21,423 nucleotides of DNA from NCBI GenBank assembly GCA_035570275.1, contig DATMNI010000250.1, positions 1 through 21,423 on the forward strand, in the 5' to 3' direction. Below are positions 6,866 to 13,274 of this stretch, in pieces. How positions within the stretch are numbered: position 1 is the stretch's first letter; each line of letters begins with the position of its first letter. The translations under genes and the position numbers were made by a program. The notes below the pieces were generated by a model. The model saw only the letters and a list, made by a program, of their open reading frames with translations, had not been told where the DNA came from and did not search any database. The DNA is from DATMNI01 sp035570275. Its GTDB lineage: Bacteria > Acidobacteriota > Terriglobia > Bryobacterales > Bryobacteraceae.

Positions 6866-7420
6866 TCAAGCCCGGCGTGCGATGATGCGGGCGGCGCGGC
6901 GCGTATGGTTCGGTTCGGCGCCTTCGGAATAAAACAGAATCTTCCAGCCGTGAAATTCTGCGCGCAGTTCGCCGGGACGCATGGAAATAGCCGAGGGCTG
7001 GCTTTGGTCGAACAGCCGGCTCTCGTCGAAGAGAAGGATGGCGCCGGCGAACATGCCGCCGGGGCGAACGCCGTCGCGGATCGATGGAAACAGGTCGCGT
7101 TGCAAATAGAGGAAGTCGCATATAAGGTCATAGGCCGCGGGGGCTATGGCGAACTGGTGCTGGGCCAAATCGGCGAGATGGGCATGGATGGCGAGACCGC
7201 CGGCGCGTTCGGTCAGCAGGCCAATGGCGGCCGGTGAGGAATCCACGGCGGTGACTTGCCAGCCCAGCCGGGCCAGGTAGAGAGCGTTGCGGCCGGGGCC
7301 GCAGGCGAGATCGAGTGCGTGGCCGGGCGGCAGCATGTCGGCTACCTCGACCAGCAGCGGGGCAGGGTCTCGGGCGAGGTTTGGAGTGTTGGAGTAGTGG
7401 TCGTCCCAGTTGCGGGGCAC
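6866..7420 (-). CDS. Class I SAM-dependent methyltransferase
   Basis: A 184-residue cytoplasmic methyltransferase with a Rossmann core. Motif I is ALDLACGPGRN (35-45), and D60 at the end of strand beta-2 would bind the SAM ribose. The overall layout resembles small TehB/UbiE-like enzymes that act on small molecules, but the substrate cannot be inferred. The start is GTG (7418-7420), giving MPRNWDDHYS, a typical beginning for this group. A GATAAT hexamer lies 6 nt upstream of it, suggesting its own, possibly leaderless, transcript. It lies 50 bp downstream of threonine synthase on the same strand, so read-through is also possible. It converges on the permease remnant. Confidence 0.88.
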   Translation of the reverse strand: MPRNWDDHYSNTPNLARDPAPLLVEVADMLPPGHALDLACGPGRNALYLARLGWQVTAVDSSPAAIGLLTERAGGLAIHAHLADLAQHQFAIAPAAYDLICDFLYLQRDLFPSIRDGVRPGGMFAGAILLFDESRLFDQSQPSAISMRPGELRAEFHGWKILFYSEGAEPNHTRRAARIIARRA

Positions 7421-7426
7421 GTGAAT

Positions 7427-7432
7427 ATTATC
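7427..7432 (-). promoter_or_regulatory. Probable -10 element of the methyltransferase gene
   Basis: GATAAT on the minus strand, separated by 6 nt from the GTG start. No good -35 hexamer is seen. The spacing would put the transcript start at or next to the start codon. Confidence 0.4.
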
Positions 7433-7470
7433 GGGTCTTCAGCGCTTGCGGGAGGTGACCCGCCTGATTG

Positions 7471-8778
7471 CTAGTGATCCAGGAACCTTGCAATTTCATC
7501 CGCATCGTTGGGTAATACCACAGGTGGATTGCCGAACGTCGGCTGTACCAATGCTCCATCCGGCATCCTTAATACTCCAGTATGGTATTGGTGGATATAA
7601 TCGGCGTCTTTCAGGACGTTGCCGGTCAGGACCGCGACCACGTCGGCATCCCCAGCGATCACACCTGCGGAAGTCAGCTTACGGATGCCCGCCAGGGTGG
7701 CTGCCGAAGCCGGTTCACAACCGATTCCGCACCTTCCAATCACCGCCTTGGCATCGGCGATCTCCTGCTCCGTCACTTTTTCCACCACTCCGTTGGAAAC
7801 CGTCACCTCCAGGAGCGCCTTCGGCCAGGAAACCGGGTCTCCAATCTTGATGGCCGTGGCCAGGGTCTGGGGGTGCTCCACCGGGTGCAAACGGCTGCGG
7901 TCCGGTGCCCGCATCAACGCATAGAACGGCGCGGCGCCCTCGGCCTGAATCACCGCCAGGCGGGGCAACTTCCCGATCAGGCCCAACTCTTTCATTTCCC
8001 GCAGGCCTTTGCCAAATGCCGAAATGTTGCCCAGGTTGCCGCCGGGGAGCACCACCCAATCGGGCACCTGCCAGTCCCGCTGGTCCATCATCTCAGCCAT
8101 GATGGTTTTCTGGCCCTCGATGCGGAAGGGATTGATGGAATTCAGCAGGTAGATCCCCAGCCGCTCGGCCAATTGGCGCACCAGCGCCAGAATCTGGTCG
8201 AAGTTGGCGTCTACTTGAATGGTTTTGGCCCCATATTCCAGCGCCTGGGCCAGTTTGCCGAACGCGATATTGCCGTGCGGGATGAAGATCACCGGTTTGA
8301 GACCGGCGGCGCTGGCGTAGGCCGCCATGGAGGCGGATGTGTTGCCCGTGGAGACGCACGCCACGCGCGTCATCCCGAGGCGCAGCGCCTGCGCCACCCC
8401 GCAGGTCATGCCGTTGTCCTTGAACGATCCGGTGGGGTTGAAGCCCTGATGCTTGAACGCGATGGCGTCGAGGCCCCCGTATTGCGCCGCCAGCCGGCCC
8501 GGCAGCAAGGGTGTGTTGCCTTCGCGCAGCGTCACCGCGCCTGCGAAATCGTCCAGAAAGGGGATGAATTCCCGGTAACGCCACACTCCGCTCTGGTCCA
8601 GCGGCGCGTTGGAGGTGCGGCGGCCTCTCCAAAGCGCCTTCAGCTCCCCGGCCGTTTGCGCCGGGCTGCCGTACACCGCCTCCAGCAGGCCACCGCATTT
8701 CGGGCAGTTGTAGAGGACCTCGGTGATGGCGTACCGCGCCCGGCACGCGCGATCGAAACAGATCAATTCGCTGGTCAT
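7471..8778 (-). CDS. thrC: Threonine synthase
   Basis: A PLP-dependent enzyme converting O-phosphohomoserine to threonine, the last step of threonine synthesis. Its 435 residues fit the family. The N-terminus has a zinc-ribbon-like set of cysteines (C7, C12, C25, C28) found in one threonine synthase subfamily. The PLP lysine is K120 in GFNPTGSFKDNGM. STGNTSASMAAYA and the phosphate-binding PGGNLGNISAFGKG are both present. The start ATG (8776-8778) has GAAGG a few bases upstream, but a perfect TATAAT also sits 9 nt upstream. No other threonine-pathway gene is in the window. Very secure. Confidence 0.96.
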   Translation of the reverse strand: MTSELICFDRACRARYAITEVLYNCPKCGGLLEAVYGSPAQTAGELKALWRGRRTSNAPLDQSGVWRYREFIPFLDDFAGAVTLREGNTPLLPGRLAAQYGGLDAIAFKHQGFNPTGSFKDNGMTCGVAQALRLGMTRVACVSTGNTSASMAAYASAAGLKPVIFIPHGNIAFGKLAQALEYGAKTIQVDANFDQILALVRQLAERLGIYLLNSINPFRIEGQKTIMAEMMDQRDWQVPDWVVLPGGNLGNISAFGKGLREMKELGLIGKLPRLAVIQAEGAAPFYALMRAPDRSRLHPVEHPQTLATAIKIGDPVSWPKALLEVTVSNGVVEKVTEQEIADAKAVIGRCGIGCEPASAATLAGIRKLTSAGVIAGDADVVAVLTGNVLKDADYIHQYHTGVLRMPDGALVQPTFGNPPVVLPNDADEIARFLDH

Positions 8779-8787
8779 GAAACCTTC

Positions 8788-8793
8788 ATTATA
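8788..8793 (-). promoter_or_regulatory. -10 element of thrC
   Basis: A perfect TATAAT on the minus strand lies 9 nt before the thrC ATG. A convincing -35 element is not seen. The Shine-Dalgarno-like GAAGG lies between hexamer and ATG and would be only partly contained in the transcript. Confidence 0.5.
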
Positions 8794-8802
8794 GAGGGCG
8801 GG

Positions 8803-8925
8803 CTATAAAGAGCCGGCGGTGTTGCGCTGAGCCGGATCGACCACCAGCAGGTCAATGTCGTGTCCTTCGTCATCCGGCCGTGGCGGCCGAACGATACAGG
8901 AGGCGCTCAACCCCGGCGAACGATT
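8803..8925 (-). other. Intergenic stretch upstream of thrC with a possible coding scrap
   Basis: The 265 bases between thrC and marR hold no gene I can support. On the minus strand, one frame ending in TAG at 8803-8805 reads as protein-like (RPDDEGHDIDLLVVDPAQ) but has no start and hits a stop upstream. A plus-strand frame is also open across the region. Either could be the tail of a lost gene; I do not recognise them. Confidence 0.2.
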
Positions 8926-9020
8926 TCATTCAACAATGTTCGCCCGCCGGAATCGTCCGCAGGCAGCGGTGCAGGGAGGCGGCTGTGGGAGGAGGCGGAG
9001 CGAACTTGACGCGCATGCCG

Positions 9021-9043
9021 CAATAGTTGTATATACATACATT
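9021..9043 (+). promoter_or_regulatory. Operator/promoter of the marR gene
   Basis: This 23-bp sequence starts CAATAG, has ATATACAT in the centre and ends ATT. It matches the sequence at 9521-9543 at 19 of 23 positions. It contains TATATA (9030-9035), a -10-like hexamer 8 nt before the marR ATG, so a bound repressor would cover the promoter. It is the natural candidate for MarR autoregulation. Sequence match seen; binding inferred. Confidence 0.6.
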
Positions 9044-9526
9044 ATGAGAAGTGACGCGCCCGAACCGGCCTCTGCAGAAGGGTTCTTTGACCTGCCTTGC
9101 GCTTGCCAGAACCTTCGTCGCGCAACGCGGATCGTAACGCGGATTTATGACCAGGAACTAAAGAAGGCAGGTCTGGAAGTCACACAATTCGGACTTCTCA
9201 CAGCGTTGGCTGCAACCGGGGAGGTGAATCAAAAACGGCTGAGCGAAGGCTTTGTAATGGACAGTACAACACTGACTCGGACCTTGGACCGCATGCAAGA
9301 GCGAGGCTGGATCAGCGTTAAACCGGGAGCAGACAAACGAGAGCGCCTCTTTAGTCTTTCGGCAGCGGGCAAGCGACAGATCGCAAAGGCCAAACCGCAC
9401 TGGGACCTGGCTGAATCGAGACTTCGCAACCAACTTGGGGAAGCCGCGTGGAAAGAAATGAAAGAGACCGTGTCTCGAGTCACGAAAGGCGCCATCATGG
9501 CGCAAAGTTTTGTGCAGCCACAATAG
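9044..9526 (+). CDS. MarR-family transcriptional regulator
   Basis: A 160-residue winged-helix regulator. The N-terminal helix carries CACQNLRRATRIVTRIYD, a pattern typical of one MarR subgroup. The recognition-helix region is DSTTLTRTLDRMQERGWI, and the wing GADKRERLFSLSAAGK follows. MarR dimers usually repress their own gene and a neighbour until a small ligand or oxidant is sensed; two cysteines (18 and 20) could be sensors. ATG 9044 is chosen because the protein then begins at the usual place and the promoter-operator lies just before it; the frame upstream to 8855 has no family similarity. The hydrolase gene 56 bp downstream has the same operator motif. Base composition is lower in GC than the flanking housekeeping genes. 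Confidence 0.92.
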   Translation: MRSDAPEPASAEGFFDLPCACQNLRRATRIVTRIYDQELKKAGLEVTQFGLLTALAATGEVNQKRLSEGFVMDSTTLTRTLDRMQERGWISVKPGADKRERLFSLSAAGKRQIAKAKPHWDLAESRLRNQLGEAAWKEMKETVSRVTKGAIMAQSFVQPQ

Positions 9527-9543
9527 ATGCATATACATCTATT
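9521..9543 (+). promoter_or_regulatory. MarR-type operator before the hydrolase gene
   Basis: AATAGATG (9522-9529) and CATCTATT (9536-9543) are perfect inverted repeats around CATATA, a near-perfect 22-bp palindrome of the size bound by MarR dimers. It overlaps the last codons of marR. The corresponding site at the marR promoter lies exactly 500 bp upstream. Regulation by the adjacent MarR is inferred. Confidence 0.65.
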
Positions 9544-9568
9544 CTTGCAGGGGATGAGAATTCCCATG

Positions 9569-9573
9569 AAAGG
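9569..9573 (+). promoter_or_regulatory. Ribosome binding site of the hydrolase gene
   Basis: AAAGG, 9 nt before ATG 9583, decides the start in favour of a protein beginning with its signal peptide. Confidence 0.55.
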
Positions 9574-9582
9574 TAGGTTTTT

Positions 9583-11490
9583 ATGCGTCTTGCCATTTAT
9601 TCGTTGGCAGCACTGCTCACGTTCGCACTAGTCCTGACCAACCTCCGGAGAGTGCGCGCTGACACGAACCCCCAGAATCAAGCCGGGAGTCCCGCTCATC
9701 CCCCCGAGCTCGAGTACTTGAAGGCCATCAACAGCGTTGCGCCGCCGAAAGACCCACAGTTGCTCTTCCTCCTTATGGCGCAGTACTCAAACCTGAACCT
9801 GCAGGGTGAGGGCGCGGAGTTCTTGTCGGCTCGATTCAAGGAATTCGAGCGGCAGCTGACCAATCCTCAGAAATCGCTCTACCTGAGCGCCATCGCGCTG
9901 TTGCGAGCCCAGCACGCACCTTCCGTTTCGCCGCTCCACAGGATCGGTTACGTGAACGACACAACAGCGATGCTCGACCGGGCCAGGCAAATGTCGGGCG
10001 GCCAGGTCTTCGTGGTCAACTGGATCGCTGGTGTCGTTCAGTCGGAACTCCCTGGCTTCTTCCATCAGAGCAAAGCAGCCGAGGCCGAACTTACCTGGTG
10101 CCTGGATAACGCCGCCAAGGCGCCTCATGCAGGCTGGTTGCGGGAAGTCGACTACCACCTCGGAAAGCTGGCGCTGGCGAGGGGAGAACGGGCGAAGGCG
10201 GAGGAGCACCTAAAAAGGAGCGGCTACAAGGACTGGAGCCGACCCATCACGCTGATCACACCCTTCTCCGAGGACGCCGCCACTGGCCATACCTTTGCCC
10301 CGCGGCGTATCGCTGCGATTGTGCCAGGACGGGTATATGTGTTAACGGGCTTCGAGTTTACCGAATACTATTTCGTTGTATCCGACGACAGGCGAGAACT
10401 CATTGGCATCGATGCCGGTACGCGGCCGGATTCGGCGAAGGCCGCTTATGAGGCATTGCAGGCGGAAATCCCTGGTCCTCCACCACTGACGACCATCTTC
10501 GTTACCCACGCTCATTGGGACCACGTGGGAGGCCACTCCTATTTCCGCGGTTTGAATCCGCGCCCGCGTTTCTATGCGCGGAACAATTACCAGGAGGAGC
10601 TTGCGCGGATGGCCGAAGCGCCGGGGATTTTCGACAAACTGTTCTTCGGTGAACGCTTCAACCTCGAGAATGTCCGTGCCTTCAAACCGGATGTCACCAT
10701 CGCGACCCGTACGGAGCTGAAGATCGGGGGCACGCGCATCGAACTCATCCCAATCCGAGGAGGAGAAACTCACGATGGCATGTTCCTCCATTTGCCGGAA
10801 GTCGGTGTGATGTTCGTTGGCGACTTCATCATGCCGTACCTCGGTGCTCCTTTTGTTCCGGAAGGCGATTTCCAAGGGCTGCTCGACGCCATCGACATCC
10901 TTATTGCGGCGCATCCCCAGCACCTGTTGCATGGTCACGAGCCGCTGACGCGAAATTTTACCTCCGTTTCCATGCTCGCACTGCTCAAACCTGACCTGGT
11001 ATGGCTTCGAGAGCAGGTCCTGAGTGCGATACGGCGCGGCGAGGAGCGCGGCGCAATACACCAGGCAAATCTGATTCCGCCAGGGTTGATCAAGGATCAG
11101 CCGGATGTCTATCAGCCTTATCTCATCATGCGCGAACACGTCATCGACCGCCTTTACGACCAAAATGTAGGGTATTGGCAGCCTGACCTACAGGGACTCG
11201 AACATCTCACCAGCGCCGATCGGGCAGCTCTATTGGTCGACTATCTCGGAATTACGGAAAGTCAATTGGTGAAGGCGGTAGAACGCCTGGCTGCCGACGG
11301 CAAATACGAGCTCGCAGCCTCCCTGTTTGAATCGTCCGGAAAACGGTTTGATGGCAGTTCGTCGGTTGCGAACGCCAAACGGCTTGTCTACCTCAAGCTG
11401 ATGGAGAAGCACCAGAACACCGACCCGTTCAAATTCATCATCTATTCCTCCAGGATCGGTGAACAGACGCCGCAGATCGCCGGCAAGTGA
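9583..11490 (+). CDS. Secreted metallo-beta-lactamase-fold hydrolase, alkylsulfatase-like
   Basis: A 635-residue exported enzyme. Residues 1-27 form a signal peptide (MRLAIYSLAALLTFALVL, cleavage near VRADT). About 60-250 is helical. The metallo-beta-lactamase fold follows, with metal ligands H309, H311, D313 and H314 in THAHWDHVGG, H397 in GGETHDG, D414 in FVGDFIM and H450/H452 in LHGHEPL. The C-terminal part (YWQPDLQGLEHL onwards, about 530-600) recalls the dimerisation region of SdsA-type alkylsulfatases. A sulfate-ester hydrolase is therefore one possibility, but substrate residues cannot be confirmed by eye. The gene follows marR and has a MarR-type operator, so expression is probably inducible. 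Alternative: another periplasmic MBL-fold hydrolase of unknown substrate. Confidence 0.85.
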   Translation: MRLAIYSLAALLTFALVLTNLRRVRADTNPQNQAGSPAHPPELEYLKAINSVAPPKDPQLLFLLMAQYSNLNLQGEGAEFLSARFKEFERQLTNPQKSLYLSAIALLRAQHAPSVSPLHRIGYVNDTTAMLDRARQMSGGQVFVVNWIAGVVQSELPGFFHQSKAAEAELTWCLDNAAKAPHAGWLREVDYHLGKLALARGERAKAEEHLKRSGYKDWSRPITLITPFSEDAATGHTFAPRRIAAIVPGRVYVLTGFEFTEYYFVVSDDRRELIGIDAGTRPDSAKAAYEALQAEIPGPPPLTTIFVTHAHWDHVGGHSYFRGLNPRPRFYARNNYQEELARMAEAPGIFDKLFFGERFNLENVRAFKPDVTIATRTELKIGGTRIELIPIRGGETHDGMFLHLPEVGVMFVGDFIMPYLGAPFVPEGDFQGLLDAIDILIAAHPQHLLHGHEPLTRNFTSVSMLALLKPDLVWLREQVLSAIRRGEERGAIHQANLIPPGLIKDQPDVYQPYLIMREHVIDRLYDQNVGYWQPDLQGLEHLTSADRAALLVDYLGITESQLVKAVERLAADGKYELAASLFESSGKRFDGSSSVANAKRLVYLKLMEKHQNTDPFKFIIYSSRIGEQTPQIAGK

Positions 11491-11580
11491 CGGCGGGTCC
11501 AAGCGAAGCGATGAGGCCCTCCTGCGTGTACAGGCGCATTTGAACCGCTATCTGGATGACGAGAAAATCGTTCGACAAGG
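11491..11580 (+). other. Short gap with a possible coding remnant
   Basis: Between the hydrolase and the convergent lipoprotein gene there is no complete gene. One plus-strand frame reads SDEALLRVQAHLNRYLDDE and ends at a TAG overlapping the lipoprotein stop, but has no credible start. It may be the tail of a deleted gene; unrecognised. Confidence 0.2.
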
Positions 11581-12201
11581 TTAGTGCTTCAGTTCCAAGT
11601 TGCCGGCGCCGAGACTGGCGCGCAACGTGTACTTGCCGGATCCCGACCATTTGAGGTGCGGCGACAGTCCTGACGCAGAATCGCCAAAGGGTCCGGCGTT
11701 GAGATCCCCAACCTTGACGGCAGCGTCCACAGTACCGTAATCATTAGAGTTTGGTATCGCAATCCCGACGTTCCCCGCCTTGCTGTCAATATCCTTGTTC
11801 CCTGTGATCGCGGCGACCTCGAGATTGCCGCCACTAAGATGGACGGTAAGGTCCACCGTTGCCGGGACTTCGACGATCGCTCGAAAATTGCTATGCGGCG
11901 TATCTCTGATTGCCAGATTCGCACGCGTGCCACTGGTCTCCAAATCGGCGGCGGCATTACCGGTATTGCCTGCAAACGAGACGCGGACGTGTTCATCCGG
12001 GCTGGCTCGGATGATGTAATCGCCGCCGTCCAGACGCATTTCGATACTTCCCGCGGCAGCAAACGGTTTGTCGACCTTCATAACCGGAGCCATAACCGTA
12101 GCCTGCTCAGGTCTCGACGAGCAGGCAGCAAGAGCAATCGCAGCTAGAAGAATGAGGTTCGCTCTTGAGTTCATCACGGCCACGCCAAACGAGATCTGCA
12201 T
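11581..12201 (-). CDS. Lipoprotein with DUF4097-like beta-repeat domain
   Basis: A 206-residue predicted lipoprotein. The signal sequence ends in the lipobox LAAC (24-27), so Cys27 would be lipidated. The mature part is a string of short beta-strand repeats rich in Gly, Asn and Asp (SGGNLEV, KAGNVGIAI, KVGDLNAG, GAGNLELKH). This resembles DUF4097/putative-adhesin beta-helical domains often seen in Acidobacteria. The function is unknown. The ATG at 12199-12201 is favoured over the internal ATG at 12174 because AGGAGG sits 5 nt before it. A TATACT hexamer lies 19 nt upstream. It is convergent with the hydrolase gene. Confidence 0.75.
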   Translation of the reverse strand: MQISFGVAVMNSRANLILLAAIALAACSSRPEQATVMAPVMKVDKPFAAAGSIEMRLDGGDYIIRASPDEHVRVSFAGNTGNAAADLETSGTRANLAIRDTPHSNFRAIVEVPATVDLTVHLSGGNLEVAAITGNKDIDSKAGNVGIAIPNSNDYGTVDAAVKVGDLNAGPFGDSASGLSPHLKWSGSGKYTLRASLGAGNLELKH

Positions 12202-12206
12202 GCTCG

Positions 12207-12226
12207 CCTCCTGGGTTTCAAGTATA
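12207..12226 (-). promoter_or_regulatory. Promoter -10 and ribosome binding site of the lipoprotein gene
   Basis: Minus-strand TATACT (12221-12226) and a full AGGAGG (12207-12212) lie upstream of ATG 12201. The SD spacing of 5 nt settles the start choice. No clear -35 is seen. Confidence 0.5.
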
Positions 12227-12235
12227 CATTGAGCA

Positions 12236-12539
12236 CACCCATACGCGTTGCACGCCTGCTTTTTTTCAGAGCTTCCGGGCCAGAACGGTTATTGGTTCAC
12301 CTGTTTGATTTCGTGGGACGCACCACTCGTACAGGGCGGCTCCCGCGGCTGTTCCGCTCCAATTGGCGCCCGAACGAAACTCGGTGGCGCCCGAACGAAA
12401 CCCGGCATCATCATTGGTCCCAAGTCGCCTTCGACGAAGCGACGAGGGAGAGTTTCAGCCGCGCTGGCCCGATCTCCTCGAAGGCCGTTTCCAGGGAGCT
12501 TGGGTGCACTTCAACGAGACGGCGTCTCGCTCAAGTGGA
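12236..12539. other. Non-coding or decayed stretch with a 21-bp tandem duplication
   Basis: No gene can be supported here; several overlapping frames are open but none reads like a known protein. A 21-bp unit starting TGGCGCCCGAACGAAAC is duplicated in tandem (12364-12384 and 12385-12405, one mismatch). The region may be decayed coding sequence. Confidence 0.5.
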
Positions 12540-12755
12540 TTACTTCCGGACCGGCGACGATCCTGGAATTGGCGAGCTTCGGGTAAACTCTGCGGCGTCA
12601 CGAACTACTTCGCCTGGTTTCGGACATCCCAAAACGCCAATGGCGACACCAGCAGGTATCCACAGACCCATGTCTCCCATCGCTATGCCCAGCGCGGTAC
12701 CGACGCCAGTCCAGATCGATATGCTTACCGCTAAGCCTTCAGGTATTCTCGGCAT
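12540..12755 (-). CDS. Small glycine-rich membrane protein
   Basis: A 71-residue hypothetical protein with two hydrophobic, glycine-spaced segments: GLAVSISIWTGVGTALGIAMG (about 7-27) and MGLWIPAGVAIGVLG (about 29-43). This pattern recurs in short bacterial membrane proteins of unknown function. It starts 24 nt after the stop of the upstream membrane-protein gene on the same strand, and GAGG lies 6 nt before its ATG, so the two probably form a small operon. The reverse frame over the same bases has no protein-like character. No function is proposed. Confidence 0.5.
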   Translation of the reverse strand: MPRIPEGLAVSISIWTGVGTALGIAMGDMGLWIPAGVAIGVLGCPKPGEVVRDAAEFTRSSPIPGSSPVRK

Positions 12756-12779
12756 ACCGCGCCTCGTTCCAAGCCGCGA

Positions 12780-13220
12780 TCAGTTCCCGCGCTGGCCAGG
12801 CGAGTCGATGCCGGAGTGGGCCAACTGATCCACCATATCGATCTCCCCTTGAATCTTCCGCAGCCTGCGCCTCCGAACCGGAAGCAGAAATGCAAGCCAG
12901 GTGGCGAACAATACGCATACAGGCAGAGCGTTGGTCAGGACCATTTTGGGGTCTTCAAGCGCTTTCCGCAGGAATGGACCGATGACAGGCAGAGCGAAGA
13001 CAACTGCGCCGGGTATGAGCGACGCCACCATTCTCCATACGTTCCGTGAGTGCTCGCGCGAGCGCTGCAACTCGCGTTTGTATGCCTCCAGCCCGGTTGT
13101 TACGGAATGGTCTGGCGCCGTGGACGGCGGCCAAAGTTGCCTGTGCGCTCGCCAGGCCACGTAGAGCGAGCCGGCCGCCAGAATCGCCAGTCCGACGCAT
13201 AAAACCATACGTTTAAGCAC
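12780..13220 (-). CDS. Small membrane protein, function unknown
   Basis: A 146-residue hypothetical inner-membrane protein. The N-terminal membrane segment (about 6-24) is followed by a charged helix (YKRELQRSREHSRNVWR). Two further membrane segments lie at about 64-82 and 93-112. The basic turn VRRRRLRKIQGEIDMVDQL closes the protein. The arrangement of RELxRxRxxxR, two membrane spans and a final QxEID helix is seen in uncharacterised small acidobacterial membrane proteins. The first start is GTG at 13218-13220; ATG at 13206-13208 is an equally plausible start. It is divergent from the S9 peptidase gene, with 54 bp between them, and upstream of another small membrane protein. Confidence 0.7.
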   Translation of the reverse strand: MLKRMVLCVGLAILAAGSLYVAWRAHRQLWPPSTAPDHSVTTGLEAYKRELQRSREHSRNVWRMVASLIPGAVVFALPVIGPFLRKALEDPKMVLTNALPVCVLFATWLAFLLPVRRRRLRKIQGEIDMVDQLAHSGIDSPGQRGN

Positions 13221-13260
13221 CGTACGATCAACGTAGAATCAATAGGTTGCATCGGTGCGC

Positions 13261-13266
13261 TATAAT
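13261..13266 (+). promoter_or_regulatory. -10 element of the S9 peptidase gene
   Basis: A perfect TATAAT ends 8 nt before the ATG at 13275, which leaves no room for a ribosome-binding site in the transcript and points to leaderless initiation. No good -35 hexamer is apparent. Confidence 0.6.
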
Positions 13267-13274
13267 GCGCCGTA

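Noticed and set aside
7582..8808. Long plus-strand frame opposite thrC
   Set aside because: Antisense shadow of a clear threonine synthase; no motifs.
12229..12828. Plus-strand frame of about 200 codons
   Set aside because: Arg/Ser/Pro-rich translation without domains. It is antisense to two minus-strand frames with membrane-protein character and better start contexts.
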